A stretch of 64,000 bases of DNA from Thalassospira lohafexi (GCF_002844275.1 NZ_NXGX01000009.1:1-64000), one strand, 5' to 3'. Positions 18,207-28,321 are shown, counted from the stretch's first letter. Notes: a model not told the origin generated them from the sequence alone. A program made the numbers and translations.

Positions 18207-21200
18207 TCAGTTAATGATCAGCTTCGCCAGATACTCCACCGGATGCTGCGGTTTTGCGCCTTCGTAGCGTTTGACCTGACAGCGACACGAAAAGCCGGTG
18301 ACGAGCATGTTTTGCGTACCCGTGGCATCGACCTTCTTTTTCCAGCTCATATCGTAAAGCTCGCGTGAGGTTTCCTGATGGCGGGTTTCGTGGCCGTAGA
18401 CGCCCGCCATGCCGCAGCAGCCGGTCTTTTCGGTGGTGAGCGTAAGGCCAAAGGCGGCAAAGATGTTTTGCCATTTTACGCCGACATCGGGGATTGATGT
18501 TTTTTCCGTGCAATGGGGGAACAGGCTTGCCGGGGCATTGATGTTAACGCCGTTATCCATTTTGGGCGGGGTGACGCGGCCCTCGGTGATTTCGGCCGAT
18601 AACCATTCATGGAACAGGTGCACGCGGTAGTCCGGGCGGTCGTGCAAGCGTTGTGTGTATTCCTGTCGGTAGGTCAGGGTGACACTGGCCTCGATCCCGA
18701 TCATGGCAACGCCGGACGCCGCAATTTTGCCGTACACAATGTCGTTTTGCTGGGCCAGATAATCGAATTTTTTCAAGAACCCTTTGACATGCATCGCCTT
18801 GCCATTGGCGCGGTAGGGCGGGACAAAGACTTGATATCCAAGGGTTTGCAGAAGGTCCACATGGGCGAGCAGCACGTCGGTATCGTAATGCGTGGTGAAG
18901 CAATCCTGCACGATGATGACGGCTTTGGCTTTTTGCGCGGGCGTGAGTGCATCCAGATCGGTTTGTTTGAACCGGGCAATGCCGCGTTTGCGCAAAGCCG
19001 ATTTAAGGCCTTTGCGATCAAGCTTCGGCAAGTCGGTCAGGCCGATCAAGCGTTTGAAAATCCACGGCATCGGCGGGATCGATTGCAGGGCGTTAAACAG
19101 GCCGGGGGCCACGGCCATCATGGGGGCAAGCGCCTCCAGACTGGCGATCACGTAATCCTTGACCGGGCGTTTGTAACGCGTGTGATAGGCTTCTAAAAAC
19201 CGCGATTTCATTTCCGGGATATCGACCTTGACCGGACATTGTCCGGCACAGGCCTTGCACGACAGGCAACCTGCCATTGCCTCATAGACATCATGGGAAA
19301 AATCGCGCGCGTTGATTACCGCCAAATCCTGGTTCATTGGATCGGTGCCGACTGATAATTGCCGGATCCATTCGCGGACCATGCCAGCCCGGCCCTTGGG
19401 CGAATGAATGCGGTTGCGTGTGACCTTATAGGACGGGCACATCGGGTCCATCAAATCCCAGTTAAAGCACGCCCCATTGCCGTTACACCGCGTCGCATTA
19501 AGGTACTCATCGCGGAGTTTTTCTTCGATCTGGCGGTCATACTGGCCGCGCATCGGGGCGTCATCAATCGCGGTGATGGGGATGTTTTTTGAGTACGGTG
19601 ATGCGATCTTACCGGGGTTTAATTGTCCTTCCGGATCAAAGGCTTCCTTGATGCGGCGCAGGCTATCATAAAGCTCCGGCCCGAAATAAATCGGCGAATA
19701 TTCACCGCGAAAACCCTTGCCATGTTCGCCCCAGATCAGGCCGTTATAACGCTTGGTCAAATCAGCAACCGCATCCGACACGCGCCGCAAACGTGCTTCG
19801 TCCTCTTCATCGCACATATCAAGCAACGGGCGCACATGCAGGCAGCCAACATCGACATGGCCAAACATACCGTAATCAAGCCCCTCGGCATCGAGTAAAG
19901 CGCGGAATTCTGCGATAAAATCGGCCAGATTTTCGGGGGGCACAGCAGTATCTTCGACAAACGGGGTCGCACGGCGTTTGCCCTCAAGATTGCCAAGCAA
20001 CCCAACAGATTTGGCGCGGATCGACCAGATGGCGGCAATTTGGGCCGGATCGGTGGCCTGTACCCAGCCAATCGGGGCGTGTTCAGCGCTCGGATTGGCG
20101 GCAAGATGGGCGGCCAGTTCGGCCTGCTTGGCGGCGACCTCATCGGCACTTTCGCCAATGAATTCAACAACATTGAAGCCGCGTGTCTGCACCGTGCCGG
20201 TATCTGTGCCCAGCAATTTGCCCAGCATGTGCCAGCTTTCATCCTGCTCGGCCAGCTTCATAACCTTGTCATCGATGCTTTCAATCGCGACGGGATCAAA
20301 TTGCACCAACGTGCCAACATGGCGCAAAGCCGCGTCAAAGCTGGCGTAGCGGACGACAGAGACCGCCTTGTGCTTTGGCAATGGGATGACGCGCAGCGTG
20401 ATGTCCTTGACCATGCCAAGGCTGCCTTCGGCCCCGGCGATCAGGAAGCTTAAGTTCATATCCCCTTGATCGGAAACGGATTCTTTAAGGTTATAGCCGG
20501 TAAGCCCGCGGTTCATTTCCGGAAAAATGGCCTTGATCTGATCACGCCGTGGGAAAATTTCGTCATGGACCATGCGATAAAGCGCGCCAACACGATCCTC
20601 GCGCGCCATAATTTCCTTGGCATCAGAAGCACTTAGCGCCGGTGTTGTGAAATCCGTGCCATCGATCAGGACCGTGGTCATGTCATGGATATAGTGGCTG
20701 GTTTTGCCGTAAATCCGCGATCCTTTGCCTGAGCTGTCCGATCCGATCATGCCGCCGATGGTCGCCCGGCTGGCGGTGGAGACCGCAGGCGGGAAGAAAA
20801 ACCCGTGGGGTTTGAGCCACGCATTAAGCTGATCGAGCACCACGCCCGGCTCAACTTTCACCAGTCCAGTTTCGGCATCAAAATCCCGTATCTTATTGAG
20901 ATGTTTGGATGTATCAAGGGTGATGGTGTTGTTCAGTGACTGGCCATTGGTGCCCGTGCCACCGCCGCGCGGGGTGATTTTGACCTCGTTAAATTCTTCG
21001 CGCCCGGCCATTTCCATGACGATATTGATGTCATCGCGCGATTTTGGCTGCAACACCGCGGTCGGCATCACCTGATACACACTGTTATCGGTGGCATTGA
21101 TCAGGCGGGTGGGGAAGTCCGCATGGATTTCGCCGGTGAATTTACCTTCTGATTCCAATGCCTTAAGGAAACTGAGCGTCAGGTGATCGAGCGACCGATC

Positions 21201-21260
21201 CGGGGTCAGAACCGGCAGGCGGTTAAAGCGGGTAAAGCTGCGGGCGGGCGAAGCAGGCAT
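18207..21260 (-). CDS. ydiJ: FAD-linked D-2-hydroxyacid dehydrogenase with Fe-S domain (YdiJ family)
   Basis: This 1017-aa flavoprotein has the length and layout of E. coli YdiJ (a D-2-hydroxyglutarate dehydrogenase). An N-terminal FAD-binding PCMH domain (about 50-270, with TPRGGGTGTNGQSLNN) precedes an FAD-oxidase C-terminal domain (to about 560), a ferredoxin-like 4Fe-4S segment with CLSCKACAGQCP (about 660-680) and a C-terminal CCG-type cysteine-rich domain (EKTGCCGMAGVYGHE). It would oxidise a D-2-hydroxyacid and pass electrons through the Fe-S cluster toward the quinone pool. The gene is divergent from a LysR regulator across 530 bp. The exact substrate (D-2-hydroxyglutarate or D-lactate) cannot be set from sequence. 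Confidence 0.87.
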   Translation of the reverse strand: MPASPARSFTRFNRLPVLTPDRSLDHLTLSFLKALESEGKFTGEIHADFPTRLINATDNSVYQVMPTAVLQPKSRDDINIVMEMAGREEFNEVKITPRGGGTGTNGQSLNNTITLDTSKHLNKIRDFDAETGLVKVEPGVVLDQLNAWLKPHGFFFPPAVSTASRATIGGMIGSDSSGKGSRIYGKTSHYIHDMTTVLIDGTDFTTPALSASDAKEIMAREDRVGALYRMVHDEIFPRRDQIKAIFPEMNRGLTGYNLKESVSDQGDMNLSFLIAGAEGSLGMVKDITLRVIPLPKHKAVSVVRYASFDAALRHVGTLVQFDPVAIESIDDKVMKLAEQDESWHMLGKLLGTDTGTVQTRGFNVVEFIGESADEVAAKQAELAAHLAANPSAEHAPIGWVQATDPAQIAAIWSIRAKSVGLLGNLEGKRRATPFVEDTAVPPENLADFIAEFRALLDAEGLDYGMFGHVDVGCLHVRPLLDMCDEEDEARLRRVSDAVADLTKRYNGLIWGEHGKGFRGEYSPIYFGPELYDSLRRIKEAFDPEGQLNPGKIASPYSKNIPITAIDDAPMRGQYDRQIEEKLRDEYLNATRCNGNGACFNWDLMDPMCPSYKVTRNRIHSPKGRAGMVREWIRQLSVGTDPMNQDLAVINARDFSHDVYEAMAGCLSCKACAGQCPVKVDIPEMKSRFLEAYHTRYKRPVKDYVIASLEALAPMMAVAPGLFNALQSIPPMPWIFKRLIGLTDLPKLDRKGLKSALRKRGIARFKQTDLDALTPAQKAKAVIIVQDCFTTHYDTDVLLAHVDLLQTLGYQVFVPPYRANGKAMHVKGFLKKFDYLAQQNDIVYGKIAASGVAMIGIEASVTLTYRQEYTQRLHDRPDYRVHLFHEWLSAEITEGRVTPPKMDNGVNINAPASLFPHCTEKTSIPDVGVKWQNIFAAFGLTLTTEKTGCCGMAGVYGHETRHQETSRELYDMSWKKKVDATGTQNMLVTGFSCRCQVKRYEGAKPQHPVEYLAKLIIN

Positions 21261-21789
21261 TGGGTCTCTCTCATCCGAATTGATCGGTTGTTTGGGGTGC
21301 TTTTACCCTATTTGACCGGAGGATGATTAAATACACAAATCGAAAATTCTGACTGATTATTCATTTTTAGTGAATAATCGACCCGGCAAAACAGCCCCGC
21401 GATGCCCCATCCGGCCTTTTCGCGGAAATCGGGGTGAAGGACGATTATTGTAATAGTCTGATGATTGGCGGACCCATCAATAGCGTTGCAAGCCTTTTCA
21501 GGGCCAAAAGGCCAGGGGGTGCGGGCACCAATGGCGGAAAACCGCGATAAATTAAATCCTCATACAAATATATTTCCGCATTTTTCCAGCAATTTGAGCA
21601 GGCAGAGCCCCCGACCGTGCCGCATGGCAAGAATGGGGGATGGCAAAACCGGCATTTGTCGCATTCACTCGATGTCACGAAACACGGTTGGCGATGTAAA
21701 ACACGCAAGAAGCCTTTTGCCCGTATCGGGATTGGGCGCTATGGTCTTTTTGGGCAGGCGCACATTTACTGGAACGGACATCGAAAACC
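21261..21789. other. 529-bp divergent intergenic region between ydiJ and the LysR gene
   Basis: This stretch holds the divergent promoters of the flavoprotein and LysR genes. A palindrome at 21355-21379 is the one clear motif. The open frames across it have no ribosome-binding site or recognisable protein character, so I do not call a gene. Confidence 0.6.
21355..21379. promoter_or_regulatory. Perfect inverted repeat, candidate operator
   Basis: GATTATTCA (21355-21363) and TGAATAATC (21371-21379) form a perfect 9-bp inverted repeat with a 7-bp AT-rich centre, about 95 bp upstream of the ydiJ start. Its size and dyad shape suit a LysR or other dimeric regulator, possibly the LysR protein encoded to the right. 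Confidence 0.55.
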
Positions 21790-22962
21790 ATGCTGTCATC
21801 ACTTAATATCCGCCATATGCGCGTGTTTGTTGCGGTCGCCGAGCAGGGATCGTTTAGTGCGGCGGCCGCCGCCCTTGGGCTGGGATCGCCCGCGATTACC
21901 GCGACCATTCGCCAGTTTGAGGATGTGACGGGGGCCGCGCTTTTTGATCGCACGACGCGGCATGTTTCGTTGACTGTGACCGGGGAGCGGTTTTTGCCGA
22001 TTGCGCGCCGGTTGCTGGGCGATTTTGAAGAAGCACTTGGTGATCTTGATGCGCTGTCGCGCGGGATTGGCGGGAAAATTCGCATTGCGGCGGCCCCGTC
22101 GGTTCTAACCCGCATTTTGCCCGGCGTGATCCGCCATTTTGTCGCAGCACATCCCGATGCGCGATTGCGGCTTGATGAAATGAATGCCGGGGAAGTGCAT
22201 GAAGCGGTGGCCAATGGGGTGGTTGATTTTGGCATCGCCGGGGAATGGCAGGATTTGCCCGATATCGCGTTCAGTCCGCTGTTTTCCGACCGGTTTGGCG
22301 TTTTGTGCCGGGCCGATCATGAATTTGCCGGGCAATCTGAAATCGCGTGGTCGGACCTTATTGATCAGCCGTTTGTCGGGCTGGGCCCGGAATCAGGCAC
22401 ACGCGCGATGATGGCCGATCAGGGATTTGGGGCCACCACATCAACCACATCTACTACACCGGCCATCTTACCGACCATGCCGGTCAGTGCATCGGTGGCA
22501 AAGGCCGCCGCCCTTGGCATCGGGGCGGCACAGGCGGTGATGGACAGTGCCGCGCGGGCCGAACGCGCCATGGCAGAGGCGGCCAAAAGCGGGTCATCGG
22601 CGGCAAAATCGGCGGCAAAGCCGGGGGCCGACACGGCGATAAATGCAGCGGCCGATCTGGTGGCGGGATTGCGCCCGGTGGTCGAAACATCCAACACCAT
22701 CACGCTGGCCGCGATGGTGGCCGAGGGGGTGGGGATTACCGTGCTGCCGGAATTGGCCGCGCGCATTGCAAGCGGAGTTTCGGACCAAACGGCAGACGCC
22801 AAACTGACCTTCGTGCCACTGAGCCATCCCACACGCCACCGCCCGATTGGCGTGATTACGCGCCAGAGCAAAAGCCTGTCGCCGATTGCGCGGATTTTCT
22901 TGGCGATGGTGATGGATCAGGCGCCGAAACTGGATTTACCGGCGGCGATTGAGTGGGGGTAG
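21790..22962 (+). CDS. LysR-family regulator with an alanine-rich insertion in the effector domain
   Basis: The N-terminal winged helix (residues 1-62, MRVFVAVAEQGSFSAAAAAL) and effector-binding domain (from about 93) are those of a LysR regulator. At 390 aa it is about 75-90 residues longer than usual. The extra material is a low-complexity Thr/Ala/Ser/Lys stretch at about residues 215-292, set between the regular segments GPESGTRAMM and GLRPVVETSNTITLAAMVAEG, so the two halves of the domain resume normally on each side. The frame is kept, so the gene seems intact. It is divergent from ydiJ and is a candidate regulator of it. Confidence 0.85.
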   Translation: MLSSLNIRHMRVFVAVAEQGSFSAAAAALGLGSPAITATIRQFEDVTGAALFDRTTRHVSLTVTGERFLPIARRLLGDFEEALGDLDALSRGIGGKIRIAAAPSVLTRILPGVIRHFVAAHPDARLRLDEMNAGEVHEAVANGVVDFGIAGEWQDLPDIAFSPLFSDRFGVLCRADHEFAGQSEIAWSDLIDQPFVGLGPESGTRAMMADQGFGATTSTTSTTPAILPTMPVSASVAKAAALGIGAAQAVMDSAARAERAMAEAAKSGSSAAKSAAKPGADTAINAAADLVAGLRPVVETSNTITLAAMVAEGVGITVLPELAARIASGVSDQTADAKLTFVPLSHPTRHRPIGVITRQSKSLSPIARIFLAMVMDQAPKLDLPAAIEWG

Positions 22963-23016
22963 GTTTTGGGGAATGTTGGCAATAGGGGCAGAGTGATCGC
23001 GGTTTTTCCACCCGCT

Positions 23017-23044
23017 CGTCATGTCCGCGTAGGCGGGCATCCAT
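23017..23044. repeat. Dispersed GCCCGC-type intergenic repeat, copy 1
   Basis: The stretch reads GTCATGTCCGCGTAGGCGGG followed by CATCCAT (from 23018). It is the reverse orientation of the CCATGGATTCCCGC...GGAATGACGG element seen at 37274 and 43255, and carries an imperfect GC-rich dyad. It lies between two convergent gene ends. Confidence 0.6.
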
Positions 23045-23086
23045 AAACGCGGGGGAACACATATGTTTTTTGGTTCCCCCGCGTTT
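23045..23086. terminator. Bidirectional terminator hairpin between LysR and restriction genes
   Basis: A perfect 14-bp stem (AAACGCGGGGGAAC at 23045-23058, GTTCCCCCGCGTTT at 23073-23086) lies between two convergent genes. T residues close the stem in both directions, so it can serve both. Confidence 0.8.
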
Positions 23087-23090
23087 TCGA

Positions 23091-26000
23091 TTAATGCTGT
23101 GTCGGTTTTTTCGCGTCCGGAACGTCAATATCAAGGGCAGGCAGCGAACGGACGATTTTCATGGTTTCAAGTGATACCGTAATCACCCGTTCCAACAATT
23201 TAAGCGGATAGGCCGGATCGCCGACCGTTTCAATCGCATAAAGGTTGGCATCATTGACAATGCCACTCGCCTTGTCGGTTTTGACACATTGGCGTTCCAT
23301 CACCCATTCAATCGCCGGTTTGCCATTGACCACATAGTCATAAGCCTCAAGCGGGACGTCCTGAAGGGTAATGCGCGGGTTATAGATGATGGTGGTCTTG
23401 TCCTTGGCGCTTGCCTTGCCACCAAATTTCATCTTTTCAACGCGATAGAAGGCCTCTGCATCGTCAATTACCCATGTGCGAGCATCGCCCTGCTTATAGG
23501 TGACCGGGTAGGGATCAACCGTTTCGTAATTGACATGCAAATCGCCCAAATCCCTGCCAGCCTTGCTAAAGGCCCAGAAATCCACTGCCTTTTTCACACA
23601 TGGAATGCGCGGCAATTCCTTGGACAGGTTATCAGCATAGCGTGCGCGATAGTCCTCGGAATGCAGCAGGCCATAGACATAATAGAAGATGTCTTCCTTG
23701 CTGATATCCTCATTCGGATAGGCCGCCTTGAAATGCGCCAAGCCGTCATCGGTGATGCCATCTTTGATGCGATAGTCATTTACGCTTGGATCACGGCCAA
23801 ACAACTCACCTTTTTGTGGTTCATTCTTTTGATAAAGTTTGAGAGGGAAGCATTGGCCTTTTTCAACCATATCAAGACAGGGGAGACTATTTACAAGTAA
23901 GCTGGTGAAAGCTTTTGCTCCCACTCCAGATACAGATATTGCTAAATTTCGTGAAACTTGCTCCGGGAAAATCGATGGCATTTGGTAAACGCGATTATTA
24001 AAGTTCCTATTAAAGTAACAGAACTGGGCGGTAAACGGACGATAGATGCCCTTGAATATAGAGTTTGGATCGAAAGAAATTTTGGTGCCTCTCTCTACGC
24101 CAACCACTTGAGCAAAGTCCCAACTAATTTTGGAAGGGTTTGTATCGATAAAAGACTTACCATCCACCTTGCCATGCTCTTGAAAGTGTTTCGCGAATCG
24201 CTCGACTTCGGAATTATAGAAAGAGATTGTTCTGTTCATATTGTTTTCAAGTAGAGATACTGAATAGTTATAGCACCATGCATCTCTGTTCGTTTTAAGT
24301 CCCGCCGAATAGTTTGCAAATAGAACCAGAGCACTTTTGTCTTTTTTGTCCCCAGTCTTGATGAACTGGTCAAAGCTACCGTCACGCTGGTTAAGCCAGT
24401 CGTTGTGGTCATCCGGGAGGATTTCCTCGAAGGCATTGGCCGATTTGAGTGCGGATATACTTCCGAAATTTTGGATTTTGGCGAGTTTTTCGTCGCGCGT
24501 CAGGTAATCGCCGATGTCATGGAACCAGATTTTGCCGTGTTCTGTGGCATTGGGGTTTTTGACGAAGAGGGTAATGGCGATTGGTGAACGACTGCCAGAG
24601 CCAAAGATTTTGCCGCCTTCCCGGCGTGACAGTTCGCCGGATGTGCGTTGGTTGCCCCGCAAATGGAAAATATAGAGGCTGGTGAATTCTTCCTTGAGGC
24701 ATTTACGCAATCCATCCATGGCGTTGCCGTCAATCCAGCCTGCATTGGTGACATAGGCCATGACTCCGCCTTTGTCTTTCAAACGGTCGCTGCCCCAGCG
24801 GATGGCGCGGATATAGCTGTCGTAAAGGGCGTTTTTGAGTGTCGCATCGGAATGGGCGGCGTAGGTATCGCGAATGCCCTCATCTAGAGTTTTATATTTA
24901 ATGTTGGCGTTATTATCATTGGCGCTGCCCTGCCCCGCCGAATAGGGCGGGTTGCCGATGATGACCTTGATATCTGTTTCTTTTTGACGTTTTCGCCGTT
25001 CCGAATTGTCGGGCATGTAGGCCGAAATCAGATCGTCGGTTTCATACATCTGGAAGGTATCGGTCAGGCAGATGCCTTCAAACGGTATGTAATCATCGCG
25101 GTTTGAGACGTCATGGAAGACGGATTCAATGTTGATGGCGGCGATGTAATAGGCCAGCAGGACGATTTCGTTGGCATGGATCTCATGGCGGAATTTATGT
25201 TCGAGGTCTTCGGGGGCAATCAGGCCAGATTGCAGCAGGCGGGTGATGAAGGTGCCGGTGCCGGTGAAGGGATCGATGATGTGAACACCCTTGCTTCCCA
25301 GTGTTTGATCAAATTCGGATTTCAGGACGTCATTGACGGAATGGATGATGAAATCGACGACTTCGACCGGGGTATAGACGATGCCAAGGCGTTCGGTCAT
25401 GCGCGGGAAGGCATTGCGGAAGAATTTGTCATAGAGTTCGACGACAAGGGATTGTTTGCCGTTTGAGGTGGCGATGCCCTGTGCGCGGTTTTTCACACTG
25501 TCATAGAATTTTTCAAGCGTTTTGCTTTCTTTTTCCAGATTGTGTTCATCTAGCACATCAAGGATCGACTGGATTGCCTTTGAAATCGGGTTTTCGCGGG
25601 TGAAGGCGTGGCCTTCGAACAGGGTTTCAAACACCGGGCGGGTAATGACGTGCTGGGCGAGCATTTCGACCGCTTCGTCTTCGGTGATGCTGTCATTCAG
25701 GTCATCGCGCAATTCGGCGAGGAATTTATCAAATTCGATGCGGGCCTTGCCACCCGGATCAGCGATGGTGGTTTTGATGCGGGTGATATGGGTCTGGGCG
25801 ATTTTGGCGATGTCGGTTGCCCAGTTTTCCCAATAATCACGAGTGCCGCATTTTTTGACGATGCGGGCCAGAACGGCCTTGGAAAATTCGTCAATGAACA
25901 GGTCAAGTTCGCCCTGCGACGGTGTGGTGGGAATTTCAAGTTCAGCGGTATCGCCGTCATTTTCGGTATGGCCGTTGCCTTCGCCGATATTGGCGGCTTG

Positions 26001-28022
26001 TTTTGCCGGTTGGGTGCGGGTGGGCAGGTCTTTGACGATGGCGGTGATTTCGATTTTGTCGCTGATGTCTTCGCCAAGGGATGCGCGGTTGATCACGGCA
26101 TCAAAGCGTTCATCATGGGCGCGGAGCGCATTGAGGATCTGCCAGATAACTTTGTAGCGTTCATTGTCATTCAAGGCCTGTTCTGCGCTGGTGCCCGCAG
26201 GGATGGCGACGGGCAAAATGACATAGCCCATGTTTTTGCCCTGTGCCTTGCGCATGACGCGACCGACCGATTGAATGACGTCAATCTGGCTTTTGCGCGG
26301 ATGCATGAACATGATGGCATCAAGGGCGGGGACATCGACCCCTTCGGACAGGCAGCGGGCGTTGCTTAGGATGCGGCAGGTATCGTCGCCCGCGTCGGAT
26401 TTTAGCCAATTGAGGCGTTCGGTACGTGATTTGGCATTAAAGGTGCCATCGACATGGGAAAGTTCGCAGCGCAGGCGCGGGCTACCTGCGAGGTCTTCGT
26501 CCTCGTCCCCGATTGCATCAAGATATTCGTCAATGACGGCTTCGAATTCATTGCAGACTGTTTCGGAAGACTTGATGCTTTGGCAGAAGGCGAGTGCGCG
26601 GCGCATCGGGTTGATGTCAGTTCCGACATCCTTGCGCAGGGTTTCCTTGGTCAGGGCCTTATAACAGCCAATGATTTTGGTGGCGTCATCAAGCTTCAGG
26701 CTGTTTGTTTCATCGGAAAGGCGGCGTTGGGTTCCTGCATTGACCACGCCTTCATCCACCGCAAGGACAATGACCTTGTAATCGGTCAGGTAATGATTTC
26801 GGACAGCCCAGTCAAAAGAAATATAATCAAATACCGGTCCAAACAGACTTTTATCATCCATTGAACACAGGATGGCATCCTTTTCATCGGCTTTGGCTTT
26901 GACATTGTCGTTAAAGATGCGCGGGGTGGCCGTCATATACAGGCGTTTTTTACCGGCAATGACTGATTGATCATGCACCTTGACGAAGTTTGAGTCGTCT
27001 TCGTTGGCAAGGGTGACGCCTGTGGTGCGGTGGGCCTCATCACAGATGATCAGGTCAAATTCCGGCAGGCCGTGTTTTTGCTGCGCGTCCGAGATGACCT
27101 GAATGGATTGATAGGTGGAAAACACCACGGTCATGTGGTCATCATCGTGACGATGGATGACGTTTTGCGCAATTTTTTGCGGGTTTGTCGTCGCGGGGAA
27201 TGCCAGATCGTGAATATCGACATCGGCAACTGCGTCGGCATTACCAATCCGGCGTTTGCCGACCTGACTATCAGAGCAGGCGGCAAAGGCATGGATCGGG
27301 GTTAGGGCATCATTGGCCCATTCGGTGACGGTTTGCGACATTAGCGCAAGGGATGGCACCAGATACAGAACGGTTTTTCCCTTGCCTGCACGGTCTTCGG
27401 CGATGCGCAGGCTGGTGAAGGTTTTACCGGTGCCACAAGCCATAATAATTTTGCCGCGGTCATGTTCGGCAAAACCTTTCTGTACCGCTTGGAGAACGGT
27501 TTGCTGATAGTCGCGAAGGGGCCTCTTTTCAGGCAGGATGACTTCACCCGTCCGGGCAAACATAGCCCAATTGATCGGGCTGTTTTCCAAGGCTTCTAGA
27601 TCTATTCGGTTGACCGGGATCGTCTGATCCTTGATCGTGGCTTCTGCGTTCGGCCCCCACGGCATGCGCGTGCTATCGACGATCAGTCGGCGCTTGATCG
27701 GTTCCTTGCCCGATACGCTAAAGAAACGGTCAATATCGCCTTTCTGGATGCGGTGGTCCTCGGCGTAGAATTTGCACTGAATGGCGCAATAGCCTTCTTC
27801 GTGGCGCAGTTTCGCAACCAGATCAATACCGGTGTCGCGCGCATTCCAGCCATGTTGTTCGGCCCAATCGGCATAGGTCCAGGCGTCGCTATATTGATCC
27901 TGTTGCAAGGGATCATTGAGAAGATAAGCCTTGATCAGGTTTTCAAAGTACGTGCCTTTTTCGCGTTCGGTTTTCGCATTCTCGCGGTAATGAGAAAGCA
28001 GGCTGTGCAAGGCGTCGTTCAT
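23091..28022 (-). CDS. Type ISP single-polypeptide restriction-modification enzyme (LlaGI-like)
   Basis: A 1643-aa protein that combines restriction and modification. In order: an Mrr-like PD-(D/E)xK nuclease (D67 in TGIDLVA, QCK at 82-84), a superfamily 2 helicase/translocase (Walker A CGTGKT near 196-201, DEAH at 328-331, motif VI QSVGRVMRKAQG), a helical coupler, an N6-adenine methyltransferase (motif I DPFTGTGTF near 915, NPPY near 1022) and a C-terminal target recognition domain. This is the layout of LlaGI/LlaBIII, which methylate one strand of an asymmetric site and cut after ATP-driven translocation brings two enzymes together. The gene stands alone. The part encoding roughly residues 1220-1400 (23830-24360) is AT-richer than the rest, as expected for an exchanged specificity domain. 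Confidence 0.92.
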   Translation of the reverse strand: MNDALHSLLSHYRENAKTEREKGTYFENLIKAYLLNDPLQQDQYSDAWTYADWAEQHGWNARDTGIDLVAKLRHEEGYCAIQCKFYAEDHRIQKGDIDRFFSVSGKEPIKRRLIVDSTRMPWGPNAEATIKDQTIPVNRIDLEALENSPINWAMFARTGEVILPEKRPLRDYQQTVLQAVQKGFAEHDRGKIIMACGTGKTFTSLRIAEDRAGKGKTVLYLVPSLALMSQTVTEWANDALTPIHAFAACSDSQVGKRRIGNADAVADVDIHDLAFPATTNPQKIAQNVIHRHDDDHMTVVFSTYQSIQVISDAQQKHGLPEFDLIICDEAHRTTGVTLANEDDSNFVKVHDQSVIAGKKRLYMTATPRIFNDNVKAKADEKDAILCSMDDKSLFGPVFDYISFDWAVRNHYLTDYKVIVLAVDEGVVNAGTQRRLSDETNSLKLDDATKIIGCYKALTKETLRKDVGTDINPMRRALAFCQSIKSSETVCNEFEAVIDEYLDAIGDEDEDLAGSPRLRCELSHVDGTFNAKSRTERLNWLKSDAGDDTCRILSNARCLSEGVDVPALDAIMFMHPRKSQIDVIQSVGRVMRKAQGKNMGYVILPVAIPAGTSAEQALNDNERYKVIWQILNALRAHDERFDAVINRASLGEDISDKIEITAIVKDLPTRTQPAKQAANIGEGNGHTENDGDTAELEIPTTPSQGELDLFIDEFSKAVLARIVKKCGTRDYWENWATDIAKIAQTHITRIKTTIADPGGKARIEFDKFLAELRDDLNDSITEDEAVEMLAQHVITRPVFETLFEGHAFTRENPISKAIQSILDVLDEHNLEKESKTLEKFYDSVKNRAQGIATSNGKQSLVVELYDKFFRNAFPRMTERLGIVYTPVEVVDFIIHSVNDVLKSEFDQTLGSKGVHIIDPFTGTGTFITRLLQSGLIAPEDLEHKFRHEIHANEIVLLAYYIAAINIESVFHDVSNRDDYIPFEGICLTDTFQMYETDDLISAYMPDNSERRKRQKETDIKVIIGNPPYSAGQGSANDNNANIKYKTLDEGIRDTYAAHSDATLKNALYDSYIRAIRWGSDRLKDKGGVMAYVTNAGWIDGNAMDGLRKCLKEEFTSLYIFHLRGNQRTSGELSRREGGKIFGSGSRSPIAITLFVKNPNATEHGKIWFHDIGDYLTRDEKLAKIQNFGSISALKSANAFEEILPDDHNDWLNQRDGSFDQFIKTGDKKDKSALVLFANYSAGLKTNRDAWCYNYSVSLLENNMNRTISFYNSEVERFAKHFQEHGKVDGKSFIDTNPSKISWDFAQVVGVERGTKISFDPNSIFKGIYRPFTAQFCYFNRNFNNRVYQMPSIFPEQVSRNLAISVSGVGAKAFTSLLVNSLPCLDMVEKGQCFPLKLYQKNEPQKGELFGRDPSVNDYRIKDGITDDGLAHFKAAYPNEDISKEDIFYYVYGLLHSEDYRARYADNLSKELPRIPCVKKAVDFWAFSKAGRDLGDLHVNYETVDPYPVTYKQGDARTWVIDDAEAFYRVEKMKFGGKASAKDKTTIIYNPRITLQDVPLEAYDYVVNGKPAIEWVMERQCVKTDKASGIVNDANLYAIETVGDPAYPLKLLERVITVSLETMKIVRSLPALDIDVPDAKKPTQH

Positions 28023-28210
28023 TCTGAAATCCCCAAGGCAATCGATACCCTATTAAACGGTGTTTTTTGGGTAACGCGACCATTTGTGCGTGTGTGTTTT
28101 TGATTGCAGCAAGGTATCCGATGGGGATGGTTCGGGGCAACTGTGTTTCGCACGATGAGATCGTTTTGCGATGTTTTATGTAGTGCGGGCTTGGCGGCGT
28201 TTGGGGTGCG

Positions 28211-28321
28211 ATGGACCCCCGCCTTCGCGGGGGTGACGGGGATAGCGCGGGTGACGGGGCGAGCGGGGGTGACGGGGAGGGCGCGGGGTAACATGACGGG
28301 CGCTGACGGGGATAGGGCGGG
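28211..28321. repeat. GC-rich dyad and 18-bp minisatellite, five degenerate units
   Basis: A CCCCCGC-CTTC-GCGGGGG hairpin (28216-28233) runs into five 18-bp units starting at 28232, 28250, 28268, 28286 and 28304. The first three begin GGTGACGGGG; the last two are decayed. The left end (ATGGACCCCCGCCTTCGCGG) resembles the dispersed repeat found elsewhere in the window, so the array may have grown from a copy of it. Confidence 0.75.

Noticed and set aside
14431-28022. A prophage or integrative element spanning the NTPase and restriction genes
   Set aside because: No integrase, tRNA attachment site, terminal repeat or phage gene was seen, and ordinary chromosomal genes (ydiJ, LysR) lie between.
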